Source of the DNA: Chroococcopsis sp964623815
GTDB lineage: Bacteria; Cyanobacteriota; Cyanobacteriia; Cyanobacteriales; Microcystaceae
Direction: 5' to 3'
NCBI GenBank assembly: GCA_964623815.1
Contig: CAZUVR010000029.1
Location: 1 to 52,410, forward strand
Length of the DNA stretch: 52,410 nucleotides
Positions 42,700 to 51,260 of this stretch are shown here, piece by piece (within the stretch, counting starts at the first letter, position 1; each line of letters starts with the position of its first letter). The translations under genes and the position numbers were made by a program. The notes under the pieces were generated by a model, which saw only the letters and a list, made by a program, of their open reading frames with translations, searched no databases and had not been told where the DNA came from.

Positions 42700-44865
42700 A
42701 TGGTCAATTCCTCCAGTGTAGCCTCAGACATCAATCTCAAAGACCCTCAGTATTATTTCAACCGGGAACTGAGCTGGTTAGAATTTAACTATCGAGTGCT
42801 ACACGAAGCTCTAGACCCGCGCACACCGCTTTTAGAAAGGCTGAAATTCACGGCGATTTTCTGCTCTAACCTGGATGAATTCTTCATGGTGAGAATCGCT
42901 GTCCTCAAACAACAGTTAGAGGCGAACATTTCTAAATTACCAGCCGATGGACTGACTCCGGCTGAACAGTTAGCCGAAGTGAGCAAACGGTTACGCCCCC
43001 TAGTGAAACAGCAGGATCATCTATTCGAGTACACCCTTAAAAGCGAACTGGCAGAGCATGGTATTCATCTACTCAATTACGTAGATCTATCTCAAGAACA
43101 GAGAAATTATTTACAAGAATACTTTGACAAGAATATTTTCCCCGTTCTAACCCCCTTAGCGGTAGATCCGAGCCACCCTTTCCCCTACATATCTAATCTG
43201 AGTTTAAATCTAGCGGTAGTGGTGAGGGATAGGGAAACCGATAGGGAATTATTCGCCCGGGTGAAAGTACCCGGAGTATTCCCCCGATTTATCGCTTTTC
43301 CGAAAGAATTAAGACACTATCACGATGGTAAACCTTCCATTTGGACGGGAGTACCTTTAGAGCAAGTCGTGGCTCATAATCTAGAATCCCTATTCCCGGG
43401 TATGGTAGCTCAAGAATGTTACGCCTTCCGGGTGACCAGAAACGCCGATATATCCGTAGAAGAAGACGAAGCAGACGATCTATTATCGGCGATCGAAGAA
43501 GAGGTAAGAAAACGGCGCATCGGTAAATCAGCCGTTAGGTTAGAAATTCAGAGCATAACCCCCGACAATATCAAAGAGAGAATCCGCACCGATTTAGGAT
43601 TAGAAGAGAGCGACGTTTACGACATAGATGGCTTATTAGGGATGAAAGATTTATTTTATTTCCTCTCCCTACCCTGCCCCGAATTAAAAGACGAACCCTG
43701 GAATCCGGTAACTCCCCCCTCTTTAGAGCTACTGAGAGAGATAGTAGACGGGAATGAGGACGGTATCGTAGACAAAGAAGGGGAAGATATTTTCACCATC
43801 ATCCGAAACGGTGATTTACTCTTTCATCACCCCTATCAGTCATTTAGTTCCTCGGTACAACAATTCGTAGCTCAAGCCGCTTTCGATCCTGGGGTTTTGG
43901 CGATTAAAATGACCCTCTATCGCACATCTGGGGATTCTCCCATTGTCAAGGCTTTGATTTCCGCCGCTGAAAACGGTAAACAAGTAGTCGCCCTAGTGGA
44001 ATTAAAAGCCAGATTCGACGAAGAGAATAACATCAACTGGGCTAGAAAATTAGAACAGGCTGGGGTTCATGTGGTTTACGGACTGGTGGGGTTAAAGACT
44101 CATACTAAAGTCATCCTCGTAGTGCGTCAGGAAGGCGAAAAAATACGCCGATACTTCCACGTCGGCACCGGTAACTACAACCCGAAAACTGCCAAACTCT
44201 ACACTGATTTAGGCATACTGAGCTGTCGAGAAGATCTAGGAGCGGACTTAACCGATCTGTTTAACTTTCTCACTGGTTACTCGCGTCAACAATCCTACCG
44301 TAAATTATTGGTAGCTCCAGTGAATCTGCGTAAACGGATGGTAGAGATGATTCGCAGGGAAGCCGAACACGCCCGCAACGGTGGCACCGGACGCATTGTC
44401 GCTAAAATGAACGCTCTGGTAGACGCGGAAATTATGGAAAATCTCTATCGGGCCTCGCAGGCGGGAGTACAAATAGATTTGATCGTCAGGGGAATGTGTT
44501 CTCTACGTCCGGGAATCCCGGGAGTGAGCGAGAATATCCGCGTCATTAGTATTATCGGCAGATTTTTGGAACACTCTCGAATTTTCTATTTTCATAACGG
44601 CGGAGAAGAAGAGGTGTATATCGGAAGCGCCGACTGGATGGGAAGAAATCTCAGCAGGCGGGTGGAGGCGGTGACACCGATCGAAGATCCGGCTATCATG
44701 AAGGAGTTAGAGGAGGTATTGGGCATCATGCTGGCCGATAATCGTCAGGCTTGGGAATTGCAGAGCGACGGTACTTATATTCAACGCCGACCGGCTGAAA
44801 ACGAACCTGTACGCAGTACACAAGTCATTCTCATGGAAAAAGCCATCAAAAATAGTGGTAATTAA
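42700..44865 (+). CDS. ppk: Polyphosphate kinase 1
   Basis: A 721-residue enzyme that reversibly polymerises the ATP gamma-phosphate into polyphosphate. The N-terminal domain opens YFNRELSWLEFNYRVLHEA. The catalytic domain contains ARFDEENNINWARKLEQAGVHVVYG. The phosphorylated His lies in YFHVGTGNYN (about residue 487), and the second conserved His is in LEHSRIFYFHNGG. The length and all four PPK1 domains look complete. It follows the PP2C gene by 95 bp and may be phosphate-regulated. The next gene is a Crp/Fnr regulator. Confidence 0.97.
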   Translation: MVNSSSVASDINLKDPQYYFNRELSWLEFNYRVLHEALDPRTPLLERLKFTAIFCSNLDEFFMVRIAVLKQQLEANISKLPADGLTPAEQLAEVSKRLRPLVKQQDHLFEYTLKSELAEHGIHLLNYVDLSQEQRNYLQEYFDKNIFPVLTPLAVDPSHPFPYISNLSLNLAVVVRDRETDRELFARVKVPGVFPRFIAFPKELRHYHDGKPSIWTGVPLEQVVAHNLESLFPGMVAQECYAFRVTRNADISVEEDEADDLLSAIEEEVRKRRIGKSAVRLEIQSITPDNIKERIRTDLGLEESDVYDIDGLLGMKDLFYFLSLPCPELKDEPWNPVTPPSLELLREIVDGNEDGIVDKEGEDIFTIIRNGDLLFHHPYQSFSSSVQQFVAQAAFDPGVLAIKMTLYRTSGDSPIVKALISAAENGKQVVALVELKARFDEENNINWARKLEQAGVHVVYGLVGLKTHTKVILVVRQEGEKIRRYFHVGTGNYNPKTAKLYTDLGILSCREDLGADLTDLFNFLTGYSRQQSYRKLLVAPVNLRKRMVEMIRREAEHARNGGTGRIVAKMNALVDAEIMENLYRASQAGVQIDLIVRGMCSLRPGIPGVSENIRVISIIGRFLEHSRIFYFHNGGEEEVYIGSADWMGRNLSRRVEAVTPIEDPAIMKELEEVLGIMLADNRQAWELQSDGTYIQRRPAENEPVRSTQVILMEKAIKNSGN

Positions 44866-44931
44866 CCAGAATATTACCTTATCTTTACCTTAATACTGTA
44901 AAGTAGCTGTGGCACTTAAAGTATCTAATTT

Positions 44932-45534
44932 ATGCTACTTACCCAGAATAACTCTGATTTCCTGTGGAGAGATGATAAAGCAGAAAGTCGTCGTCTCCAC
45001 TTTTACGATCGAGGCGAACAGATACCCTTAGCCCCGGAAGGTGTGTGGCAGGTTTATCGCGGTGTCGTGCAACTGAGTCAATTATCGGAAAACGGTGAAG
45101 AAATTTTAGTCGGTTGGGCGCAACCTGAGGCGTTTTTCGGGATGTGGCTGACTTCTCTAGATTCCTACGGCGCTAAAGCCCTATCCGAAGTGTATCTACG
45201 CTGGTTTTCTTTGGCTGAAATCGAAACTAATCACGCTCTCTCTGGGATGTTATTAACCCAATCAATCTACAGACTCAAACAAACCGAAGCCTTACTAGCA
45301 ATCACCGGATTGAAAAGGGTAGAGGAGAGATTACAACACCTACTCAAGTTATTAAAACAGGAATTAGGGCAACCGATCGCCGAGGGTAGCCGTCTGTCGG
45401 TGCGCTTAACTCATCAGAATCTCGCCAATGCTATCGGGACTACCCGGGTAACGATAACCCGATTATTGGGAGAATTTCAGCGTCAGGGTTGTATCGGTTT
45501 CGATCAAGACCGTCATTTAATCATCTACAATTAA
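44932..45534 (+). CDS. Crp/Fnr-family transcriptional regulator with NtcA-like recognition helix
   Basis: A 200-residue regulator. The N-terminal cupin-like domain is degenerate (GVWQVYRGVVQLSQLSENGEEILVGW) and lacks the cAMP-binding signature. The C-terminal winged helix reads LTHQNLANAIGTTRVTITRLLGEF, nearly identical to the DNA-reading helix of NtcA (AIGSTRVTVTRLLG), so a GTA-N8-TAC-like site is expected. It is shorter than NtcA and the effector domain differs, so it is a paralogue, not NtcA itself. It follows ppk by 66 bp. The 3' end overlaps convergent ycf20 by four bases. Confidence 0.88.
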   Translation: MLLTQNNSDFLWRDDKAESRRLHFYDRGEQIPLAPEGVWQVYRGVVQLSQLSENGEEILVGWAQPEAFFGMWLTSLDSYGAKALSEVYLRWFSLAEIETNHALSGMLLTQSIYRLKQTEALLAITGLKRVEERLQHLLKLLKQELGQPIAEGSRLSVRLTHQNLANAIGTTRVTITRLLGEFQRQGCIGFDQDRHLIIYN

Positions 45535-45854
45535 GAACCCAGTTTGAAGGCTTCCAGGAATAAACTGTAAACTACCCCCACCTTGAAAAGGTTAAGAACA
45601 CTATTGAAGAATTTCCTTTGCCGGTCACGATAGATGAAGATGTTGACCAGCTCCGTAAATCCCACCAATAAACCAGCGGCTACAACGTCCCATTGAGCTG
45701 TTTGTCCTGCGGTGGTAGACACGGTTTCCCCTACGAATAAACCGACGAAAAGACTGAGGGTTAATAGAGAAATACGTCGCCAAGGATTATTGAAGAATAA
45801 ATTTAGGCGATCGTTGGCGACGGTAGCTAAAGTGTTCAACCTCGTTCTCTGCAT
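45531..45854 (-). CDS. ycf20: Ycf20 (DUF565) membrane protein
   Basis: A 107-residue protein of the Ycf20/DUF565 family, also encoded in some plastid genomes and linked in green algae and plants to photoprotection. The NPWRRISLLTLSLFVGLFVGETVSTTAGQTAQ block with the following FTELVNIFIY and C-terminal YSLFLEAFKLGS is diagnostic, with two to three TM helices. It is downstream of the DUF3611 gene on the same strand, three bases after its stop, and overlaps the 3' end of the Crp/Fnr gene. Confidence 0.92.
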   Translation of the reverse strand: MQRTRLNTLATVANDRLNLFFNNPWRRISLLTLSLFVGLFVGETVSTTAGQTAQWDVVAAGLLVGFTELVNIFIYRDRQRKFFNSVLNLFKVGVVYSLFLEAFKLGS

Positions 45855-45857
45855 GGT

Positions 45858-46442
45858 TTATTTATTGTTGTGAGTGATGCGATTGAGTAACCAGAGGGAG
45901 GTAACGATACCCGTAAAGTGAGCCATGATCGTGTTAGTGTTTGCCTGGACAATCAATAGGTCTACCGAGTTGACGAATTGAGTAGGATTATTGCCGACGT
46001 TAAAAGTACCTTGGGGAACGTTGAGAGATTTAATCAGGACGATACCTGCTAAGGCTTGCGCTCCCAAAATCGTTAACGCCATACCAATGAGATTGGCAAA
46101 CAGGCCTCGACGGATCAGACGTATGGTATCGGCTTTTTTAGGGCGATTCTCCGCGCTCAACTGAACCATTTGTTTGGCGGTACGCATATAGTTATAGGCG
46201 AAAACGATCGCCACCACTAAAAAACCGACTCCGCCGATAGCGCAGAGGACACCGATTTCAATACCTTGGGTGCGTTGTTTGAAACCGATCAAGCTAGCGG
46301 TAGCGATCAGTAATAGAACGCCAGATATAACACCTAAAACGATCTGCGCCCAAAAGCCGATCCGCCCCTGTTGCATGAGAACGCTGGCGGCGCGTTGGAC
46401 GGCGGGCGGTAGGGATGGGGAAAAGTCTGTCTGTCCTTTCAT
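45858..46442 (-). CDS. DUF3611 membrane protein (TIC21/PIC1-like)
   Basis: A 194-residue protein with four hydrophobic helices: about 28-50 (IGFWAQIVLGVISGVLLLIAT), 65-85, 115-135 and 165-185. The N-terminal LPPAVQRAASVLMQQGRIGFWAQ is the DUF3611 signature, the cyanobacterial relative of the plastid inner-envelope protein TIC21/PIC1, proposed to act in iron or protein transport. Start choice is uncertain: ATGs at 46478 and 46493 would add 12 to 17 residues; 46442 matches the short leader usual before LPPAVQR. It is followed by ycf20 with a three-base gap. Confidence 0.85.
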   Translation of the reverse strand: MKGQTDFSPSLPPAVQRAASVLMQQGRIGFWAQIVLGVISGVLLLIATASLIGFKQRTQGIEIGVLCAIGGVGFLVVAIVFAYNYMRTAKQMVQLSAENRPKKADTIRLIRRGLFANLIGMALTILGAQALAGIVLIKSLNVPQGTFNVGNNPTQFVNSVDLLIVQANTNTIMAHFTGIVTSLWLLNRITHNNK

Positions 46443-46534
46443 AGGAATATTAGTAATTTGGGAGCGTTTATCTCTCATTAGCCGTGTCTCCATTCGTCTC
46501 TTTCCATTGTCTTATTTTTTAGAATAAGTGCCCA

Positions 46535-47227
46535 CTAAAATAATGCTTTTTTTCTGTTCATCTCCCTTTCACTTTCTCCGTAAATTTGCCAGGCCAATCG
46601 AAACATTTCCTGTCCAGTATGTAGGGAACGATCGTCATAATTGAGGGTAAATTGCTCTAATTCTTCTAAACCGTCGCTGATGTGATTGAGACAGTAATAG
46701 AGATTGGCTGCTACTTTGGCTAGAGTAGGGGGACTTTTGTGAGTGGTGAATATCTTCTGCGCTAAGCTGTGATTATGACTGCATTGCTCTAAATAAGCCT
46801 GAAATTCTTCCATTAATCCATCATCAAACGGATCTGCCTCTAATTCTTCTAGTTGACTTTTTAGCGATTTAATGGTAATCCGAATCAGACGGGATAGGGG
46901 TAGATAGACATTTTTATGCCAGTGTTGCAGATGAGCATCTTGATCCTTTTCCGCCTGTCGATAACGTTTGTAATTAGCTTGAGCTTCAGCGTTACGTTGC
47001 TGTCGTCGAGTAACTCCCGGTTCTTCTAATTGTAAGTCGTAGAGGCGGCGGCGCTGAGGATCTCCGAGGATTTCGTAGGCGGCGTTAATCTGTACTATTT
47101 TATCGTGACTGGCTCGATCACCCAAACTATCGGGGTGAAATTGTTTCGCCAATCTTCTATAAGCCTGCTTTATCTCATCTGAGGTGGCTTGCTGGGCTAC
47201 TTCGAGGGTTTGATAATGGTCAGTCAT
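46535..47227 (-). CDS. J-domain (DnaJ-like) protein
   Basis: A 230-residue protein. Residues 1-65 form a J domain (DHYQTLEVAQQATSDEIKQAYRRLAKQFHPD) with the intact HPD motif that stimulates DnaK ATPase. The rest is helical and charged, without the Gly/Phe or zinc-finger regions of DnaJ itself, so it is a class III co-chaperone. It lies five bases downstream of yidD and upstream of DUF3611, forming a likely operon of membrane-biogenesis-related genes. Confidence 0.85.
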   Translation of the reverse strand: MTDHYQTLEVAQQATSDEIKQAYRRLAKQFHPDSLGDRASHDKIVQINAAYEILGDPQRRRLYDLQLEEPGVTRRQQRNAEAQANYKRYRQAEKDQDAHLQHWHKNVYLPLSRLIRITIKSLKSQLEELEADPFDDGLMEEFQAYLEQCSHNHSLAQKIFTTHKSPPTLAKVAANLYYCLNHISDGLEELEQFTLNYDDRSLHTGQEMFRLAWQIYGESEREMNRKKALF

Positions 47228-47232
47228 GAGGC

Positions 47233-47454
47233 TTAATGATGTTTATCGGGTACGGGATCATACCCTCCTTTACTAAAGGGATTGCAGCGTAGGATGCGTT
47301 TAATACCGAGCCAGGAGCCGTAAAATATGCCGAATCTCTCTATAGCTTCCAGGGTATATTCGGAACAAGTAGGGGTGAATCGACAACTTGGGGGGAGGAG
47401 GGGAGAAATCAGTAATTTATAACCTTTAATCAGGCTGATGGCTAATTGTTTCAT
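47233..47454 (-). CDS. yidD: Membrane protein insertion efficiency factor YidD
   Basis: A 73-residue small amphipathic membrane protein. LLISPLLPPSCRFTPTCSEYTLEAIERFG carries the three conserved Cys and the Pro-rich segment of YidD, and RCNPFSKGGYDPVP is the usual C-terminal block. It assists YidC-mediated membrane insertion. It lies five bases before the J-domain gene on the same strand. Its start diverges directly from the phytol-kinase-like gene. Confidence 0.94.
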   Translation of the reverse strand: MKQLAISLIKGYKLLISPLLPPSCRFTPTCSEYTLEAIERFGIFYGSWLGIKRILRCNPFSKGGYDPVPDKHH

Positions 47455-48186
47455 AATTTTTCCAGGTTGTTTAAAATTGAGTTTGTAGCATTAACGGTTA
47501 AGGTTTTGCCTGAAGTTTCCTCTTCTCTATTATGGTCGATCGCTATAGTAGCTTTCTACCTGGGATCGATCATTCTCATCTCCGATTTATTCCGTCGTTT
47601 CTCCACCGACGCGGAGATTACCCGTAAGATCGTCCATATTGGGACGGGTAACGTCATCCTCCTGGCTTGGTGGTTAAGAATTCCGGCTTGGGTGGGTATC
47701 AGCGCAGCGGTGGTGGCGGCGGTGGTGGCGTTAGTTTCCTATTTCGTGCCGATTCTCCCCTCTATCAATAGTGTGGGGCGGCCGAGTTTGGGGACTTTCT
47801 TTTATGCCGTCAGCATCGGGACTCTGGTAGCTCTGTTCTGGCCTGTTTCTATGCAGGAGTACGCGGCGATCGGAATTTTAACTATGGCTCTCGGCGATGG
47901 TTTCGCGGCTTTAGTAGGTCAGAATTTCGGCAGACATCCCTATACTATCCTAGGCAGTAAGAAGAGTGTGGAGGGGTCTTTAACTATGGTGTTAGTGAGT
48001 TTTCTGGTGACGGGGTTTATATTACTCTTTGTTACGGAAAACAGTCTCTCTATCTGGTTGGTTGCTTTAATAGTGGCTATACTAGCCACCCTTCTAGAAA
48101 TGGTTTCTAAATTGGGTGTGGATAATTTAACCGTACCTATCGGTAGTGCGGCCGCCGCTTTTTATCTTTCTCAATACCTGTTGTAA
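47446..48186 (+). CDS. Phytol/dolichol kinase-like integral membrane protein
   Basis: A ~246-residue polytopic protein (six to seven TM helices) of the CTP-dependent prenol kinase family. EITRKIVHIGTGNVILL near residue 60, LGDGFAALVGQNFGRH and GSKKSVEGSLTM are the conserved nucleotide-binding blocks shared with VTE5 and the cyanobacterial phytol kinase used to salvage phytol for tocopherol. The start is uncertain: no in-frame ATG exists near the 5' end, and TTG codons at 47446, 47467 or 47506 are candidates; the first would overlap the yidD start. The later start at 47506 follows TTAAGG. Confidence 0.85.
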   Translation: MFHNFSRLFKIEFVALTVKVLPEVSSSLLWSIAIVAFYLGSIILISDLFRRFSTDAEITRKIVHIGTGNVILLAWWLRIPAWVGISAAVVAAVVALVSYFVPILPSINSVGRPSLGTFFYAVSIGTLVALFWPVSMQEYAAIGILTMALGDGFAALVGQNFGRHPYTILGSKKSVEGSLTMVLVSFLVTGFILLFVTENSLSIWLVALIVAILATLLEMVSKLGVDNLTVPIGSAAAAFYLSQYLL

Positions 48187-48191
48187 TCCCC

Positions 48192-49064
48192 GTGTATACA
48201 ATTTTTGAACTGGACAATATTTATCCTACCTACCGTCTCATCGATGATTCTAAGTCGGCTTTTTTAGAAGTTGTGCCGAGTCGGGGAGGTATTATCACTC
48301 GCTGGCAGATAGCAGAGCGATCGATCTTCTATCTCGATGAGGAACGTTTCCGCGATCCTAACCTGAGCATACGGGGTGGTAATCCGATTCTCTTTCCAAT
48401 TTGCGGCAATCTACCCGATAACCTCTATGAGTATGCGGGGGTTGAATACACTCTCAAACAGCACGGTTTCGCCCGAGATTTACCTTGGACTGTGCGCGGG
48501 AAAAGTACCGATAATTCTGCCTCTTTAACTCTGGTTCTAGAAAGTAACGAGATAACCCGGAACCAATATCCTTTTGATTTTGAGGTGGTCTTCACTTACG
48601 TTTTTCAGGGCGACAGCTTGAAGATTTACCAAGATTTCATCAATCTATCTTCTGAAGTTATGCCTTTCTCGGTGGGATTTCATCCTTACTTTCATGTGGG
48701 TGATAAAAACGCTTTGAGTTTCGATATTCCTGCTATTCAATATCAGAAGAAAGAAGACGGTAGCCTGCACGATTTCGATGGCAGATTCGATTTTAACCAA
48801 GATGAAATCGATGTGGCGTTTTTAGATGTCAAGCGTCATAACTGTAGCTTTAAAGACCCTTCCGGGGGAGGTTTACAGATCTATATTAGTTACTCAGATA
48901 TATTCTCTACTCTGGTTTTCTGGACTCTCAAGGGGAAAGATTTCATCTGTGTGGAACCTTGGAGCGCTCCCCGTAACGCTCTCAATACCGGTGAGGATTT
49001 AGTGTATTTACAGGCGGGCGATCGATGTTCGGCGGAGATAGAAATAAAGGTGAGAGAGTTTTAG
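48192..49064 (+). CDS. Aldose 1-epimerase family protein (galactose mutarotase-like)
   Basis: A 290-residue beta-sandwich protein. It shows RGGNPILFPICGNL, LKQHGFARDLPW with the conserved HGFAR, and VGFHPYFHV with the catalytic His, which together mark the YeaD/GalM-like superfamily of hexose-phosphate mutarotases. The catalytic Glu is probably in FICVEPWSAPRNALN. It starts at GTG 48192, five bases after the phytol kinase stop. The carbohydrate substrate is unknown. Confidence 0.9.
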   Translation: MYTIFELDNIYPTYRLIDDSKSAFLEVVPSRGGIITRWQIAERSIFYLDEERFRDPNLSIRGGNPILFPICGNLPDNLYEYAGVEYTLKQHGFARDLPWTVRGKSTDNSASLTLVLESNEITRNQYPFDFEVVFTYVFQGDSLKIYQDFINLSSEVMPFSVGFHPYFHVGDKNALSFDIPAIQYQKKEDGSLHDFDGRFDFNQDEIDVAFLDVKRHNCSFKDPSGGGLQIYISYSDIFSTLVFWTLKGKDFICVEPWSAPRNALNTGEDLVYLQAGDRCSAEIEIKVREF

Positions 49065-49069
49065 GCTCT

Positions 49070-49187
49070 TTATTGACCAGACAGAAAATCATCGGGTGAT
49101 ATTCCGGCTTGCTTGAAAATAGCTCTTAGCTCTTAAAGTCCCCTCTGGCATATCGCCGGTGTGATGGCTTGCGTGGCAGAGAATTTA
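49070..49187 (-). pseudogene. Decayed 3' end of a hicA-like toxin gene
   Basis: On the minus strand the frame HASHHTGDMPEGTL continues, after removing one copy of a 7-bp tandem duplication (AGCTCTT at 49121-49127 and 49128-49134 on the plus strand), as RAIFKQAGISPDDF and ends at TAA (49072-49070). GTL-R-x-I-x-x-QAGI-S-x-x-D/E-F-L is the conserved HicA C-terminus. An in-frame TAA lies upstream and no N-terminus is recognisable, so it is a relic. No hicB is adjacent. Confidence 0.55.
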
Positions 49188-49393
49188 TTCCAGATGCGGG
49201 TCGGATACCTTGTTTTCCTTTGCGGACTTGGTATAACGCCACAAATCGAAGAGCTATAACTTCTAATTCTAACGTGGATTTAAAAATTAGTTTTTTCAAT
49301 TAAATATTTTCTTCAAGTTTTGCTGTAGACTCTTTTATATAGCGAAAGCGATTCGCATAGACTGCACTCTATATCTATGATTTATGTTTTCGG
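49188..49393. other. Non-coding stretch between hicA relic and sbtA leader
   Basis: About 200 bp without a supportable gene. It includes an interrupted inverted repeat (TAGCTCTT at 49120 against AAGAGCTA at about 49249) that could be the ends of a degraded element, and a small hairpin GCGAA-AGCGA-TTCGC near 49342. Confidence 0.4.
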
Positions 49394-49500
49394 GTTAAGA
49401 GTGATAAGCCCACTGGCTTCGCCAGATCTGCCATCTGCAGAGCTATCACTTTAACAGGGGTAGGCGTTCTCTTTTATTGAACGTGACTCATTCCGGAGTC
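49394..49500 (+). promoter_or_regulatory. Structured leader region upstream of sbtA
   Basis: Several stems are visible. GTTAAGAGTGATA (49394-49406) pairs with TATCACTTTAAC (49444-49455) with one bulge and encloses CTGGC-TTC-GCCAG (49413-49425). GACTC pairs with GAGTC (49485-49500). They lie 207-313 bp before the sbtA start. No known riboswitch or NdhR/CcmR site was recognised. They may be an RNA leader, an operator or an element remnant. Confidence 0.35.
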
Positions 49501-49706
49501 TGAATCATAACTGAATTAGTGTGATTATTTGTGATCGCCAGAGTTAAACACCATGTTATAGCACACGAGGCACCGGGATGCAGATGCGATAGAGTGACGG
49601 GTTGACTCGCTGCTCAATCGAATGCGTGGAGGGAACCACCCCGGATTCGAGTCCATGCTTGCCTGCTGTCCTGACCCCTAATATCTGATCGAGGAGGAAT
49701 TACATA

Positions 49707-50837
49707 GTGGATTTTTTGTCCTTTTTTTTAATGGACTTCGTTAAGCAGTTGCAGTCGCCAACGCTCGCCTTTTTGATTGGTGGCATGATCATTGCTGCTC
49801 TCGGGAGTGAATTGGTAATCCCAGAGTCGATTTGTCAGATTATCGTCTTCATGCTGCTCACCAAAATCGGTCTGACTGGCGGAATTGCCATCCGCAATTC
49901 CAACCTGACGGAGATGGTATTACCGATGATCTTTGCCGTAATGGTAGGAATTCTTGTGGTTTTCATCGCGCGCTATACCTTGGCCAATCTGCCGAAGGTT
50001 AAAGTCGTCGATGCGATCGCGACTGGAGGGTTGTTTGGAGCTGTGAGTGGCTCCACTATGGCCGCCGGTCTGACGGTACTGGAAGAACTAAAAATTCCCT
50101 ACGAGGCATGGGCTGGCGCACTCTATCCCTTTATGGATATTCCCGCCCTCGTAACGGCGATCGTGGTGGCCAACATTTATCTCAATAAGAAGAAGCATAG
50201 TGCGGCGGCTAACTTTACCGCGCAGGAATCTTTCACCAAACAACCCGTGGCAGCAGGCGATTATCCGGATCAGGAGGATTATCCTCGCACCCGGCAGGAG
50301 TACCTCAGCGAGAAGCGGGAGCCGGAGAATAATCGGGTCAAGATTTGGCCGATCATTGAGGAAAGCCTTCGGGGGCCAGCCCTATCGGCAATGTTGTTAG
50401 GCCTAGCTCTGGGCATATTGACCCAGCCGGAAAGTGTCTATAAAAGCTTCTACGATCCCCTCTTTCGTGGCTTGCTTTCGATCTTGATGCTGGTCATGGG
50501 TATGGAGGCTTGGTCAAGGGTTGGCGAACTGCGTAAGGTGGCCCAGTGGTATGTTGTGTATAGCGTCGTAGCACCGTTTGTACATGGGCTAATCGCCTTC
50601 GGTTTCGGCATGATTGCCCACTACGCCACTGGTTTCAGCTGGGGCGGTGTCGTAATGCTGGCCGTCATCGCCGCCTCCAGTTCGGACATTTCAGGGCCGC
50701 CCACGTTGCGGGCTGGTATCCCGTCGGCTAATCCTTCCGCCTATATCGGCGCGTCCACAGCGATCGGTACGCCAGTGGCGATCGGCTTGTGTATACCGTT
50801 CTTCGTTGGACTCGCCCAGGCTCTCAGCGGCGGCTAA
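49707..50837 (+). CDS. sbtA: Na+-dependent bicarbonate transporter SbtA
   Basis: A 376-residue high-affinity sodium/bicarbonate symporter of the plasma membrane, part of the inorganic-carbon concentrating mechanism. LQSPTLAFLIGGMIIAALGSEL, LLTKIGLTGGIAIRNSNLTEM, GGLFGAVSGSTMAAGL and AASSSDISGPPTLRAGIPSANPSAYIG are SbtA signature stretches, with about ten TM helices and a hydrophilic loop at 160-215 containing QPVAAGDYPDQEDYPRTRQ. Start is GTG 49707, preceded by the strong GAGGAGG at 49691-49697. Its codon use (many CTG, ATC, GCC) looks different from its neighbours. It is followed by its regulator sbtB. Confidence 0.97.
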   Translation: MDFLSFFLMDFVKQLQSPTLAFLIGGMIIAALGSELVIPESICQIIVFMLLTKIGLTGGIAIRNSNLTEMVLPMIFAVMVGILVVFIARYTLANLPKVKVVDAIATGGLFGAVSGSTMAAGLTVLEELKIPYEAWAGALYPFMDIPALVTAIVVANIYLNKKKHSAAANFTAQESFTKQPVAAGDYPDQEDYPRTRQEYLSEKREPENNRVKIWPIIEESLRGPALSAMLLGLALGILTQPESVYKSFYDPLFRGLLSILMLVMGMEAWSRVGELRKVAQWYVVYSVVAPFVHGLIAFGFGMIAHYATGFSWGGVVMLAVIAASSSDISGPPTLRAGIPSANPSAYIGASTAIGTPVAIGLCIPFFVGLAQALSGG

Positions 50838-50927
50838 TCCCAGACTGTTCGGGGTCTGCTGGCCCTCCCCTTGACCAGGCAGACCAAGCAGATAAATCGA
50901 CATATATTATGTAAGGAAATAATCAAC

Positions 50928-51260
50928 ATGGCCAAACCAGCCAAAAAGCTCGTCATAGTCACAGAAAAGATTCTGCTGAAAAAGATCGCCAAGATCATCG
51001 AAGAAGCCGGGGCGACTGGTTATACGGTAATGGAGACTGGCGGTACAGGCAGTCGTAACGTGCGCTCATCGGGACAACCCAACGTTTCCGACACTCAGGC
51101 AAATGTAAAGTTCGAGGTTCTCACCGCTGATCGAGATCTGGCCGAGAAAATTGCCGATCAGATCGCAGTGCAGTTTTTCATCGATTTTGCAGGTATTATC
51201 TATATTTGTGACGCGGAGGTTCTGTATGGACACAGTTTCTGTGGGCCAGATGGTTGTTGA
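50928..51260 (+). CDS. sbtB: PII-like signalling protein SbtB
   Basis: A 110-residue trimeric PII-like protein that binds adenyl nucleotides and c-di-AMP and inhibits SbtA. AKPAKKLVIVTEKILLKKIAKIIEE, GYTVMETGGTGSRNVRSSG (T-loop region) and FIDFAGIIYICDAEVLYG match SbtB. The C-terminus CGPDGC (Cys105, Cys110) forms the redox-sensitive R-loop disulfide of canonical SbtB, so the ATP/ADP diphosphohydrolase switch should be intact. The ATG at 50928 follows AAGGAA; an in-frame upstream ATG at 50871 was rejected. The gap to sbtA is 90 bp. Confidence 0.96.
   Translation: MAKPAKKLVIVTEKILLKKIAKIIEEAGATGYTVMETGGTGSRNVRSSGQPNVSDTQANVKFEVLTADRDLAEKIADQIAVQFFIDFAGIIYICDAEVLYGHSFCGPDGC

Noticed and set aside
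49560..49706. NdhR/CcmR operator for sbtA
   Set aside because: No convincing TCAATG-N10-ATCAAT type site was seen.
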